Source: Pelagophyceae sp. CCMP2097
Lineage: Eukaryota; Sar; Pelagophyceae
Reading direction: 5' to 3'
Assembly (NCBI GenBank): GCA_026770575.1
Contig: MU657211.1
Coordinates: forward strand, 278,590 to 342,589
Length of the DNA stretch: 64,000 bases
Shown here: one piece after another, positions 20,672-31,937 of the stretch
Numbering within the stretch: the stretch's first letter is position 1
Layout: each line of letters begins with the position of its first letter
Made by a program: the position numbers and the translations under genes
The notes under the pieces: generated by a model
The model's database searches: none
The model's input: the letters and a program-made list of their open reading frames with translations, nothing else
Told to the model about the DNA's origin: nothing

Positions 20672-21979
20672 ATGGCGCGGCCGCCGTACTTGCTGGCTCT
20701 TTGTTTGATCTGCTCCGTTTCCATCTCCAACTACTTCGCATACCATGCACCTTCCGCTACAGTCGCGCGGTGGGAGCACCGCTACAACCTCTCCACGCGC
20801 GAGTTCGGCGGCTTGTTTACGATCTATTCGGCGCCAAATGTGGTCCTCGTCTTCTTCTCAGGCAAGCTCGTAGACAGGTACGGCGTCCGGTCCGCCGCCG
20901 TCGGGTTCAACATACTCATCGTCCTGGGCATGATCGCCTGCGCTCTGGCGCCGCGAAACGGCGCCAACCTTCTTGGCGCGTCGCCCTACGCCTGGCTCCT
21001 CTTGGGCCGCACTCTGCTGGGCTTGGGCGGCGAGAGCGTCTGCGTCTGCGTCTTCGTCATGCTCTCAAAGTGGTTCCGCAAGCGAGGCTTGCTCAACACG
21101 GCCATGGCCCTGAACCAGGCCACGGTCCAGGTCCTCGGCTCCTCGGCCGCGTTCTACGTCCTTCCGAGGTGCTCCTTGAAGAGGTCGCTCTGGCTCGCCG
21201 TCGGCGTGGCCATGGCCTCGCTCCTCGCGACCGTCGCGTACCACCGCGTCGAAGCCGCCTGGGAGGCCCACCTCGACGACGAAGAGGAAGAGGCCGCGCC
21301 GGGCTACGCCGCCGTCGCGCAGGCCGAGGCAAAGGAAAAGGAGGCAAAACCCATGGCCTCGCGCGTGTTTTGGGTCATACTGGTGCAAATCGCCTTCACG
21401 ACGCCCGTCCTCTACACCTTTACGGCCTTTGGCGCCGCGTACCTCGACGAAGACTTCCCGAACGTCGAGCGCGGCGCAGACGCTGTTACCGTGCTTTACC
21501 TCGCCATCGCGACCGCGCCCTTGGCCGGCGCCATCGTGGACCGCACGGGCCGGCGCGCTTTGGTGCAGTGCGCGGCGACGGCGCAGATCCCGTTGGCCCT
21601 CGCCGCGCTGGCGTTGAGATTGCTCCGGCCGTCGGTCTGTTTGGGATGGATGGGCGTCTCCTACGCTTTTTCCGAACCCAACAGCCTCGCTTTGGTCGCG
21701 CTGGCCGTCGAGCCGGAGTGGCAAGGCACCGCCTTTGGTCTCGAGGGCTGCGCCATCTCCGCGGCGCTGTTAATCGAACCCCTCGTCGTGGGGGCCATGC
21801 GCGACGCGACTGCATCTTTTCAAGCGTCGATTTGGCTCTTCGTCGCGCTCACCGCCGCCGGCGCAATCGCCTCGCTTTTTCTACTCGTCACCGACACGGA
21901 CAACCTCCTCAACCAAAAGCCAACGCGCGCGCGGCGGGTCGCCATCGACGCCGCCGACCAGACGCCGACGCCGACGTAA
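20672..21979 (+). CDS. Major facilitator superfamily transporter, MFSD1-like
   Basis: A polytopic membrane transporter. MFSD1 proteins act in lysosomal or endosomal membranes and export dipeptides; the substrate here is not established. It is a single uninterrupted 435-residue frame from the ATG at 20672. Hydrophobic segments are spaced as in a 12-helix MFS protein, with a charged central loop (about residues 197-225, DDEEEEAAPGYAAVAQAEAK). Family features include FTIYSAPNVVLVFFSGKLVD followed by RYGVR in the loop between helices 2 and 3, and LGLGGESVCVCVFVMLSKWF, which matches the MFSD1 GGES segment. In the second half, AGAIVDRTGRRALVQ is the repeated loop motif. The C-terminal tail is short and basic. 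It diverges from the minus-strand gene starting at 20495, leaving 176 bp for two promoters. The lack of introns contrasts with the neighbours. Confidence 0.85.
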   Translation: MARPPYLLALCLICSVSISNYFAYHAPSATVARWEHRYNLSTREFGGLFTIYSAPNVVLVFFSGKLVDRYGVRSAAVGFNILIVLGMIACALAPRNGANLLGASPYAWLLLGRTLLGLGGESVCVCVFVMLSKWFRKRGLLNTAMALNQATVQVLGSSAAFYVLPRCSLKRSLWLAVGVAMASLLATVAYHRVEAAWEAHLDDEEEEAAPGYAAVAQAEAKEKEAKPMASRVFWVILVQIAFTTPVLYTFTAFGAAYLDEDFPNVERGADAVTVLYLAIATAPLAGAIVDRTGRRALVQCAATAQIPLALAALALRLLRPSVCLGWMGVSYAFSEPNSLALVALAVEPEWQGTAFGLEGCAISAALLIEPLVVGAMRDATASFQASIWLFVALTAAGAIASLFLLVTDTDNLLNQKPTRARRVAIDAADQTPTPT

Positions 21980-22191
21980 AAGCCATCTTTGGACGCGCAA
22001 GACCCCATCGTTGAATCGCATCTCGGAATGGAGCACATGCCGAGTCGGCGGCTTCCAGTACGAGCGGCGTGTTTTGAACCGCCTGGACCAGCGACGAAGA
22101 GTGGAGCACTCTGCGGCCGCAGCCTGGGTGCCCCGAACGATAGCGTTTCGTGGGATTGGGGTGCATTACAGGAAGGCTTTTAGCCGGGCGA

Positions 22192-24224
22192 TCATTTTGG
22201 GCCTTTTGATCTGTCGGCGAGTGACCGCATCGAGTGTACGACGGGTCGAAGCTTGTCCACGGCGTGCGGGGGGAGGCCGATCTCGCCGAGGTCGGCGTCC
22301 TCGAGGTAGCAGAGGCCCTGGACGCCCTCGACTTGGTTGTCGATGAAGCAGGGCATGAACGACTCGAGGCCCAGGGCGCCCAGCAAAGCGTACAGCTCGC
22401 CGTCCGCGGGCGCGGATTCGTACGATGTCGGCGCGGAAACGTACGATGTTGGCGCGGCGCCGTAATTCTGCGCGGCGCCGTACGCTGTGTGCGCGGCGCC
22501 GTACGCTGTGTGCGCGGCGCCGTACGCGGGCACCGGCGGTGCGGGCGATGGCGCGTAGTCCGAGGGCGGGGCGTCGATTGGCCGTGCGGGCGGGCAAGTG
22601 ACCGTATCGTGGTACGGCGGCGGCGGAGGCTTGCCGTAATGCGCGTGCGATCCGCGGCCGCCGCGGTCGAGGGCCGAGCGCTCGAGGGCGAAGCGCACGG
22701 CGGCCTCTTCTGCGATTTTGTCCTCTCTTTCCAATCTCGCCGAGAGCGCGATCGCGGCCGCGAGGCCGACGTCGTCTCGCGCGTTTGCGGCGGCGTGGGC
22801 GCGGTGCTCCGTCTCCGAGAGCGCGACGGCGGCGGCCTCGGCGGCCGCCTCTCGCTGGAGGCGGAGCTTTTTGAGGTGACTCTCGGATTCAGCTTCAGCC
22901 TCTGATCGGGCCAGCGCCACAGCCCAGTCGCGGGCCTCGACGGCCTTACGCTGCAAAGCCTCGGCCTCGGACCGCTCGAGCGCAGCCGCCCAGTCGCGCT
23001 CCTCGGCGACGCGGCGCGTTTCGCGCGCCTCGTGCGCGGCGACTTGTGAGAGCTGGAGGATCTCGGAAAGGTCCTCGTCACCGCGCGAATGCGTATTTGA
23101 GTCTGCCAGCGACCGCGCCAGCGCCGCCGCGAGGTCCGGCGACGGGTCTGAGGGCGCGCGCCGCGGCGCGGGGGGGTCGTCGAGCCCCCGCGATTTGCGA
23201 TATTCGTCGCGGGCCGCCTTTTTCGAAAACTCGAGCGCGCGCCGCAACTCCTCGTCATCCGCTGCCTCGTCGCGGGAATCCTGCTCGGCGCGCGACTCCC
23301 GGAGGGCCTCTTCGTACCGGGCGTCGTCTTGCCCCCCGGCCGGGGGGGCGCCATATGGGGGGCCGTAAGCGTCCGAGCTCAAGGCGTTGCCCCCCACGCT
23401 TGTGTAGGAGAAGTCGTTTTGAGAACGACAAACTCCCTCGTCGCCACCCCCGCCGAGCCTCGAGTTCTCGAGCGTGCGCCTAGCGTGCGCGGTAAGGGCC
23501 TGCCCCCTGCGTCGACGGGACGCACTCGAGGGATAGGGCGTCGGCGTCGTCGTGGCCGTCGGTGCGCCGCGGGGACAACTTTTGGTACCCGACGACGCGT
23601 CCCTGTGTCTTTGGCGCGTCGCAATTGAGGCACGCCCCTCGCCTTCGGAAATTTGCCCGCGAGCAGCCACCGCAGATCCAGTCGCCCGGTAAAGCGACGT
23701 GCCCACCCGAGGTCCTTGACCCCGAGGTCCACGCCTCGTTCTCGTTGTACGCACCATCGCCGTACAGTGCTGCAGCCGGCGACAGCGCAGACTGGTACGT
23801 CCCCGGCGCCGACTGGTACGCCGCCGGCGCCGCGGGGGCGTACGACCCCGGCGCGGGGAACGGCGGTGCGTGGATGGGGGGCGGCCAGTGCGAGGTGTGG
23901 CCGGGCGGCGCCGAGTGCGGCTTCGGCGGCCGCCGGCCGGGGCCGCGCCCCGAAGCCTTTTTCGACTCCGGGAGCTTGCGGGCTATCTCCGAGAGCGGCG
24001 CGCCGTACGCGTAAGATATAGGACCTACGGCAACCGTCAGCGTCACGCGGGCGCAGCCGCGCTCGTGACTGACAACCAAAGAGCAGAGAATTCCTCGAAT
24101 GTGCCTGTTCGGACTGCGGCGCACCTTTCTTCTTTCTCCCCTTTGGCACGGCGCTGTTTGCGCCCGCCGCGCGGTGGGGCGAGCCTGGACTCTGTTCATC
24201 GCCCTCCGAACTAGTCGAGCTCAT
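22192..24224 (-). CDS. RanBP2-type zinc finger, UIM and SAM domain protein
   Basis: Probably a ubiquitin-recognising adaptor; the domain set is seen, the role is inferred. The ATG at 24224 is preferred over 24199 because it gives a Ser/Glu and then Lys-rich start (MSSTSSEGDEQSPGSPHR) that looks coding. An intron near 24070-24020 joins to YAYGAPLSEIARKLPESKKA. After a Pro/Tyr-rich stretch comes a zinc finger, DWICGGCSRANFRRRGACLN with CDAPK (four Cys). An intron ending near 23475 leads to a long charged helix with several ubiquitin-interacting-motif-like repeats: DEELRRALEFSKKA, DLAAALARSLADS, DEDLSEILQLSQVAA and ERDWAAALERSEAEA. A Tyr-Gly-Ala-rich linker made of 21-bp repeats (about 22425-22535) precedes the C-terminal SAM domain (LGALGLESFMPCFIDNQVEG to DKLRPVVHSMR). 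Confidence 0.75.
22425..22535. repeat. 21-bp tandem repeats coding YGAA-type motifs
   Basis: Repeated GCCGTACGCTGTGTGCGCG-like units on the plus strand encode successive AYGAAHT, AYGAAQN and YGAAPTS motifs on the minus strand, in the linker before the SAM domain. Confidence 0.8.
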
Positions 24225-24498
24225 CGGCCCTCGCCGTCAGCGCCCAGAATCGGCTCCCAGGCGAGGCGGCGTCGGGCCCGCGGGGGAAAATCACCGCCGA
24301 CCCGGACCCGCCCCGAGGGACCCGGGCGATGGCTCGAAGTCGACCACGAGAAGAGGCCACCCGATTGGGTGAAATTGCGTGCAGAATGAATTTTTGAAGG
24401 CGGGGAAACTTTTTGGGTCGAGTCGTCCACGCGTCTCGAGCACCGACGCGAGCGCGGCGCGTCCGGCGGCGTCGGTTGCGCGCCGGCACTCCGCGGGG
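24225..24498. promoter_or_regulatory. Divergent promoter region (zinc-finger gene / metacaspase)
   Basis: A 274-bp gap between opposite start codons. It should carry both promoters. No recognisable TATA box or repeated operator was seen. Confidence 0.4.
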
Positions 24499-26131
24499 AT
24501 GTACGCACCGCTGCCGCCGGGCTGGGAGGAGAAGCGCGCGCCGGACGGCCGGGCGTATTATGTGCGTCTCGCACCGCATGCGCGTCTCCGCTGCCCAGCT
24601 CGCGCGAGGCATGCGCGCGCAGGTGTGCCACACCACGCAACAGACGTCGTGGGAGCGGCCCGCGGCGGCCCCGGCCATGGCGACGGCCGTGGCCATGCCG
24701 CTGCCGCCGCCGCCCGCGCCGCAGCTGCCGCCGCGCGCTGAGCAGATGCCTCCCGGTTGGGAGGAGAAGCGCGCGCCGGACGGCCGGTCGTACTACGTGA
24801 ACCACCGCACGCAGTGCACGCAGTGGACGAGCCCCGTCCACGGCTCGGCGACGGAGGTGCCGCAGCCACCGCAGCCGCCAGTCGCCGCGCACGTCTACCA
24901 GGGGAGCGCGCCCGCCGTCGCGCAGGCCTACCAGGGCCAGGGCGCGCCCGCCGCCGTCGCAATGGCCTACCACGGGGCCCCGGCGCCCGGCGCCGTCGCG
25001 CAGGTCTACCACGGGGCCCCCGCGCCCGGCGCCGTTGCGCAGGTCTACCACGGGGCCGCGGCGCCCGGCGTCGTGGCGCAGGTCTACCACGGGGCCCAGG
25101 CGCCTGGCGTCGTGGCGCAGGTCTACCAGGGCCCCCCGCAGGCCTCTGCCGCCATGGCGCAGGTCTACCAGGGCCAGGCTTCTTCGCAGGGCTCGCCGGC
25201 GCCCATCTTACACTCTGGCCGCACCAAGGCGCTGCTCGTGGGCTGCAACTACAAGGGCACGCGCAATGCTTTGAATGGCTGCGTCAACGACGTGCAGCGC
25301 ATGCGGACGTACCTGCAGGGTCAGGGCTTTGCTCAACTGGTCGTCCTCACCGACGACTCCCAGGACCGCGACCGCATGCCGACGCGCGACAACATCGTCA
25401 AGGGCTTGAAGTGGCTCGTCGAGGGCGCCGGCCGCGGCGACTCTTTGTTCTTCCACTTTTCTGGCCACGGCTCGCAGAAGGAGGACATTTCCGGCGACGA
25501 GGCGGACGGGTACGACGAGACGATTGTCCCGTGCGACATGAAGCAGATCACTGACGACGAGCTGCACGCTCTGTGCATCGCGCCGCTGCCCGACGGCGCT
25601 CGGCTGACTTCCATCATGGACTGCTGCCACTCTGGCACGGGCTTGGATCTGCCCTTCAACTTCACGCAGGGAAAAGGGTGGGTCACCGACGACTGCCCGG
25701 CGTTTTCGCGCGGCGACGTCCAGCTCTTCTCCGGCTGCGAGGACGACGCTTGCTCGGCGGACACGTTTCAAAACTTTAAAGCGGGAGGGGCCATGACCAA
25801 CGCCTTCCTCAAGGCTTTAGGGCAGGACCCCATGCCTTTATATCCAGAGTTCATGGCTGCTTTAAACCGGGCCATGAAGAGCCACGGCTTCAAGCAGAAG
25901 CCTCAACTCTCGTCGAGCCAGCGCTTCGGCCTCGCGGACCGCATTTTCAGTTTGACGCAAGGCTTTGTGCCAAACGGCAACGCACAAATCGGCAGAGTCA
26001 TGCAACCGGGCCGCGCGCCGCGCCGCCGGAAGAAGGAGAAACGCTCGGGCATGGGCGGCATGATGGGCGGCGGCATGCAGGGCATGATGGCCGTGGGCAT
26101 GGGGGCGGCCCTGATGTCCTCATTTTTTTAA
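24499..26131 (+). CDS. Type I metacaspase with two N-terminal WW domains
   Basis: A caspase-like cysteine peptidase (family C14B) that cleaves after Arg or Lys, linked to stress and cell-death responses in algae. The ATG at 24499 starts MYAPLPPGWEEKRAPDG. A 61-nt intron (24562-24622, GTGCGTC...GCAG) cuts the first WW domain and splices to YYVCHTTQQTSWERP. The second WW domain is MPPGWEEKRAPDGRSYYV with QWTSP. A linker of tandem VAQVYHGAPAPG-like repeats follows (about 24890-25180). The p20 domain runs from ALLVGCNYKGTRNALNGCVN, with catalytic His in FFHFSGHGSQ and catalytic Cys in SIMDCCHSGTG. The p10 part includes AMTNAFLKALG. The tail is Gly/Met-rich (GMGGMMGGGMQGMM). The spliced protein is 523 residues. 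WW domains bind Pro-rich ligands, so the repeat linker may itself be a ligand (inference). Confidence 0.93.
24890..25180 (+). repeat. Tandem repeats in the metacaspase linker
   Basis: Repeated units of about 36 bp (GTCTACCACGGGGC... and variants) encode VYHGAPAPGAVAQ-like motifs; at least seven copies. Confidence 0.85.
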
Positions 26132-26408
26132 AGGCGCCTCTTTGAAGGCGCCCTGCCGACCGCTGCACTAACGTCTGGGTCCCAAACTCTCCGAAGACGG
26201 CGGCCGGGAGACCGTTTCATTTCTATCCCGGGGAGACGGCATATCCGGGGGAGGGGGTACTCGGTCGGGTCTGTGAATGGTTCGTTCGTTATGAGGACAG
26301 CGCCTTTCGCGGCGGTCGCGCGTGGAGCGGCGGCTTCAGAGAAGCGGCCTGCGGTTAAGAAGTTGCGTGTCCCAGGCGCTCGGCGGGACAGGGGGCGACG
26401 GTGGGCGG

Positions 26409-28711
26409 TCAGTCGTCGAGCGTGGGCGTCCAGTCGGACGCTCCGGGCTCGTCGGCGGCGGCCTCTTCGTCGTAGGTGTCGAAGTGCGAGGCGTCGAATT
26501 CGTTTGACACTTTGATGTCAATCGGCGGCGGGACCGCCTTTGCGTTAAAGTTCGCTAGATCATCCCATGCAAAGCCGCTGAAGCAGCGGTGCTTCTTGAT
26601 GGCGGCGCACCCGCCCTTGCCGTTGCCGAGTCGTTTGGACTGGCAGAGCTTTAAAAGCTTGCGGACAATGTCGGAGACGTACTTGCCTAAATGGTTCGGA
26701 AAGGACATACTCCCACTCAGAATCTTCTCATAGACCTCCATGGGGTCGTCGGCGTAGAACGGCGGCACGCCCGCCACGAGCTCGTACATGAGAACGCCCA
26801 AAGCCCAGTAGTCCACCGCCTTGTCGTGCCCTTCGTTGAGGATGATCTCCGGCGCGAGGTAGTCCGGCGTGCCGCACAAAGTCCACGTCTTGGAAGTGAC
26901 GACCTTTGCGAGGCCCAAATCGACGATCTTGACATAACCCGCCCTGTCCAGCACCAAGTTCTCCGGCTTCAAGTCGCGGTAGGCCACTTTCTTGGCGTGC
27001 ATGTGCTCGAACCCGAGGACGACACTGGCGGCGTAGAACTTCATCATGTTCTCCGTGAAGCGGCCCTTTTTGCGAAGGTGCGAAAACAGCTCGCCGCCGA
27101 TTAAAAGCTCGAGCAAGAAGTAGATGTACTTGGAGTCCTGGAACGACGACACCAACTTGATGATAAAGGGCGAGTCGAGCTGCATCAAAATGTCGCGCTC
27201 CATGAGCACGTGCTCCTGCAGCGAGTTCTCCACGATTGCCTGCTTCGATTGCGACTTGAGCGCGTAGGCAGCGCCAGTCGTCGCGTGCCTAGAAATCGCG
27301 GTAACTTCCGCGCGCGAAAGGATCCCGGGCCTCCCCCCGGCGTGTTTCGAAAGCCTTTTTGCCGCTCACTGCGACGGTTTTCCGGCTCGGGCTTTCCGGT
27401 TCGGGTTTTCCGACAGACGCCGCTGTTGACGCGACGAGCTTGACGCGCCCAAAGGCGCCCTGTCCCAGCGTGCGCTTCATGAGCAAGTCTCGCAAGCCGA
27501 TGCCCTCGGATGCTCTGATCGTGGACTCGACTGCGACTTCGACGTTGGTGCCGTTCTCGACCAAGTCCTCAATCGACCCGAGCAGCGTGATAAAGTCATC
27601 GCGGTCGACGCAGAGCAGCAGCACCGAGCCCTTGGCCGTGCACGTCGCGGCGCGCTTGTCGTCTGCCTTTAGGGCGCGGTCGCCAAAGTACCCCCCCGCG
27701 CACAACGTGGCTACGACGCCGTCTTTATGCGTCCGAACGACCACTTCGCCCTTTGCGATGATGTAAAACGTGTGGCCGACGTCGCCCTCGCGGATGATGT
27801 GCTTGCCGTCCTCGACCTGGTCCTCGTCCATGGCGTCTGCGAGTCTGGCGAGCTGCTCCGCCGTGATCGCGTCCTTCAAAAGCTTCTCCTTCTTCGGCAC
27901 CCCACCAAAGCCGCCGACACAGAGGCTCACGTTCTGCAGGAGCTGCGCGTGGTACGCCGACCTTTGTCTGGCCGCGACGGCGAGGACCAAACGGTACTCT
28001 TCTCTGTCGATCTTCCACAGCGTCGCCCTCCCCCGCGACACCACGGAAGCGGCTCGAGGCGTGTTGTACATCAACGCCAGCTCGCCAAAGGACTTGCCCG
28101 CCTGCAGCGTCGCCACGGGCTTTGAGTTGCCCTCAATGTAGACGTCACATTCGCCGCACTCGATAATATAAAACGTGTCGCCCTTGTCGCCTTGAGAGAC
28201 AACCTTGACGCCCGCCCCGTCGATGCGCACGCACCTACAGTGAACGCGTCTCGCGCAGGACAGCAGGGCCTCTGCGACGTTTTGGGTTTCCCAGGCGCAG
28301 CGTCTCACTCAAAGTTACCCAAGAGCTCGGTCAGCTCGGTCTTGCGGCAGCGCTTGAAGAGGATGTTGTCCTGCATGGCCGCCGTGAGCAACCGCGTCAC
28401 CGCCTCTGTTTTAGGGACGTTTTTGGGTTTATACTTATCCAAATCGATCTTGTCCACGACCGCGCGGTTGTCGTGCTTCGCGTTGACGCAGTGCAGCGCC
28501 AGCTGCCGCAGACGCACCACCTGCAGAAAAGAGCCTCAAAAGTCGACCCACGGATCCCAAAAGAGAAATGCGCAACGGAACGCGCCTCGTCGCGGAGCTG
28601 CGTTTCTGTCAACAAGTCCTTGGCCTGCCCCCACCCATCCTTGGCGTCGATCTGGAACGCCGTGTGGATCTTCTGCTTCATCTCCGCGGGGACGGAAGCG
28701 CCGCCGCCCAT
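26409..28711 (-). CDS. cGMP-dependent protein kinase (PKG-like)
   Basis: A serine/threonine kinase gated by cyclic nucleotides. The ATG at 28711 gives MGGGASVP, a possible N-myristoylation site, then MKQKIHTAFQIDAKDGWGQA. After an intron near 28590-28520 come LRQLALHCVNAKHDNRAVVD and the typical PKG segment LLTAAMQDNILFKRCRKTEL. Two cyclic-nucleotide-binding domains follow (about 28230-27930 and 27880-27560); phosphate-binding cassettes are FGELALMYNTPRAASV and FGDRALKADDKRAATC. The kinase has GQGAFGRVKL, a catalytic loop YRDLKPENLV, and CGTPDYLAPE in the activation loop. The metal-binding DFG motif reads DLG (VKIVDLGLAKV). The C-terminal AGC extension includes GFAWDDLANFNAKAVPPPID and ends in an acidic tail. 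An intron around 27290-27240 removes the part between the glycine loop and the ALKSQSK lysine segment. Confidence 0.93.
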
Positions 28712-29607
28712 CTCGCCGACCGAGCCTATGTCTCTCGCGTCGAAGCGGCTCCGGGGGGAAGAGGCCTCGGCAAGGCCCCTCCCGCTTCGGTGCCCCACTC
28801 CTTCGACGCGACCTCCGGCGATCAAAAGCGACGGAGCGAAGGGGCGCCCACGGGGAGGCGCCACTCGCGGACTAGCCCCCTCGAGGCGTCTCGAGGCCGC
28901 GTGGACTTTTTTCGACCCGCGCCGAGGCCACATAGGCGACGGGGCGGGCGGACGCGGCGCAAAGATCGCCCTCGGGTGGGGTGGATCCACTCGCCTTCCC
29001 CGCGGGGGTGGGTCCCACTGGGTCCCAGAGGCGCCTTTGGACGGCGTCGGGGCGGCAGAGCCGACCTCGCCGCCGTCGACGCGGCGCGCAGAGCGGTGTG
29101 CCCCGCGGCAAGCCCGCCGCCGCGCGCCGTGTGCGCGCGCCGCGGCGCCCGAGCCGTGCACCGCGCCATCGGAGGACTTGCTCTCTCGGGGAGTCGCACC
29201 GCCCGGGCCCTTTCCCGTCCACGCTCGCAGGGATGCGCCCCGGGAGCCCCACCGGTGCCTCGTGGGGCCGCGGGCGGACGCCGCGTTTCACTGCGCGCTC
29301 GGCTGCGCGCGACGTTGGCTGATGGAAGAACAGGTGTGGAAGGTTAACGTCGTGGTTAGCGGTCTATACTAGGGAACACAAACACCGAAACAACTTTCAA
29401 TTTTTCACCGACTTCCACTGAAGTTGTGGCAGGACCGCAAGCGCATTTGACTGGCTCCAAACGATCCGAGATCAGTCTACTTCAAGTCTTGGGCCAGTCC
29501 CACCCAGCCGGGTGGATCTTAAGCAAGCAAGTCACATTCGCAACGCGATCGGACGATGCGCTATGAGACACCGCCGGGGCGATGACGATGGATGGGTCGC
29601 GGCGTGG
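28712..29607. other. Large gap with no recognised gene
   Basis: About 900 bp between the PKG start and the gamma-tubulin stop. The first 600 bp are very GC-rich and open in several frames on both strands, but all translations are Arg/Pro/Ala-rich and match nothing known. Around 29380-29480 base composition drops and a dispersed repeat begins at 29490. It may contain 5' untranslated sequence of the kinase gene or an unrecognised short gene. Confidence 0.35.
29490..29530. repeat. Dispersed repeat, GGGTGG family, copy A
   Basis: TGGGCCAGTCCCACCCAG...GGTGGATCTTAAGCAAGCAA resembles the inverted complement of 38431-38468 over its full length and, over its core, the sequence at 43676-43703. Confidence 0.72.
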
Positions 29608-31937
29608 TTACATATTGAGGGGCTCGTCCATCTCGGGGCCGCGGATGGTGTCGCAGGCCTCGTCGTCGGGCGCGCCCCAGTCGACGTACTCGGGCGACTC
29701 CGCGGCAGTATACTCGTCGCGCAGCGAAGTCACGACCTCGCGCCTGCAAAAGCCGGTGAAAGGGCGCAAAGGGGCGCCACGAAGCGCGGAGCTCACGCGT
29801 CGTCGAACTCGTCCAAGTTGTCGGCGAAGATGGGCTCGCGGCGGTAGTTCTCGATAAACGCGTTGCGCTTCCGGATGCGGTCGTACGCTCCGACCTCGCG
29901 TGGCATTAGACGCGCGCCGACGTTACAAAAGGGCGGACAAACACCAAAAGGCCTCGAATAGCCCTCGACGGCGTTCGACGGGCCACGTTGCGTCGTCGTC
30001 CGTCGGCGGACGCAGGGGACGCACCGTCTTTGAGAAGAGCTGGGAGATGCACGTGTGGTTCGCTAACAGCAAACCCGAGACTTTGTGCTTGGTGGCGACG
30101 TAGGGCGACTTGCGCGACAGCGCGACGTTGAACGACGCCGGCCCCCAGGGCATGAACCGAACAAGCTCGCGCTCGCGCACGCGCTGCAGCGCCTTGTGGA
30201 CCTGCGTCGGGTCGACGTCGCCCTGGATGATGTTCAAAACGCTGAGGTAGCACCCGAGGCGCGTGTTCGCTGAGACCATGATATTCTTCGCCTAAATGGG
30301 ACCGTCAAGACCGGCGGCGTCCTTTGCGTTAGCGTCACCTGCGTCAGCCGCCGCATCACGTCCAGCACCGACGTCTTGCGCACGCCGCCCGAAGTGGCCT
30401 ACAGAGTGCACGGATCGAAAGGGCGTGCGCATCCTCGACGTCGCCGCACCTGCTTCTGGTGGTCGTCGCTCGTCGAAATGGGCAGGCCGCCGCGCGACGA
30501 CGCCGGCAGCGCCAGGTCGTCGGCCTAACTCTTCGGATGACGCCGCGTTTGGGGCATCTGGCGTCCGAGTGGCCCGGGCCCCTCGTCGGGCGACGTGGTG
30601 CCTCGGGGAGCAGGCTTCGGGCAATCACGCTTCGGGAAGAGGGCCATCGAAGATGCTGGGGCCTTGCACGAATACCGTTTTGCGAAACGCACCGAGACGG
30701 ACAGTGGCGTGTACCCCGTCATCAAAAAGTGGCACCGCGGCGTCGGCACCAAAGACGCGACGAGGCCGACGAGGTCGTTGTTCATGTACCCCGGGTACCT
30801 TCGCCGCGAGAATGTGCGGTTTGAAATCGAAAACAGCCTCCGGCGCGATCGTCCCGCGGGCCTCGCTCGACTTCGGCTTTCGCACCGGAGCGTCGTCGTC
30901 GAGGCTGCCATGACGGTCGAGACTAAGGAGTTGACGTGGTGCACCGACGGGTTGGCGATGCGGAGGCGGTCGACGGCGATGCGGTTCAGCGCCTGTATCT
31001 TCAGATCAGACGCGCACCGGAATCGCGGCCGTCCGCGCGCAGAAGGTTGCACAAAGCCTCGGAAGAAACGCGTCACTCGCCGTGTTGTCGAGCACTACCA
31101 CGCAGTCGGCGTTGACGGCGAGGCGCTTCAGCGTGAGCATAGAGTTGTACGGCTGCACCACGACCTGCAATCGAGACGGATGAGCCCAAGCACGAGATAT
31201 CAAGGAGACGCACGTCCGACTGGTCCTCCTCCCAGTTTGGGAAGACGGAGTACGTCTGCACGAGCTTCTTCGGAAAGTGCTCATTTAACGCCTCGAGGAT
31301 GTACGAGCCTACGCGGGCGCCGTCAGGGTCGGCCGCCCGAATAAGCCACGCACCCATGCCCGAGCCGGTGCCGCCGGCGATGGAGTGCGTCAGCACGAAG
31401 CCTTCCAAAGAGTCGGAGTTGTCGGCCTCTCGGTCGAACATGTCCATCAAAACCTCGCGGTTCTCCTCGGCTTGCCGGTATCCCGAGGCCCAGTTGTTGC
31501 CCGCGCCGCCTGCAAGCATGCGTCGGACGATTCTTGCATGGCGAAGAAGGCTCACCGCCCTCTTTTGCGACGAAGATGTTCTCCGGGTTGAACAGATTCC
31601 GATGCTGCGACGTCTGGATGTTGTTGACCACTCTGGGCTCGAGGTCCAGCAGCAGCGCGCGCGGGATGTAGCGGTCGTCGTCGGCTTGGTAAAAGAAGAC
31701 GTCCTTGCGGTCGTCGCCCTCGGTCGCCCACTCCTCGGCTATGCCGTCGGGCTTAATGCCATGCTCCTACACGTCGACGACTGCCCAAAAGCGAAAAGCC
31801 GGGGGCCATGTGCACGCTCTACCAGGGTTCGCAGCATTCGACGGCGCAGGGGGACGCACTGCCGTAATCTGCTTCCAGAATTCCGACCCGATCTGATTCC
31901 CGCACTGCCCGACGCAGAGCGTGATAATCTCCTTCAT
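29608..31937 (-). CDS. Gamma-tubulin
   Basis: The microtubule-nucleating tubulin of the gamma-tubulin ring complex at spindle poles or basal bodies. The ATG at 31937 gives [20 protein letters not shown]. Exons run in order through [40 protein letters not shown] and [40 protein letters not shown]; and the GTP-binding glycine loop [17 protein letters not shown]. Then come [80 protein letters not shown], the diagnostic gamma segment [20 protein letters not shown] with [20 protein letters not shown], and [20 protein letters not shown]. The end is [20 protein letters not shown] and a short acidic tail, stop at 29608. Introns are numerous and short (six or more). Confidence 0.95.

Noticed and set aside
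28568..29347. Open frames on both strands between PKG and gamma-tubulin
   Set aside because: Composition is Arg/Pro/Ala throughout, no frame shows strand or helix patterning, and no motif is recognised; treated as GC-driven shadow frames.
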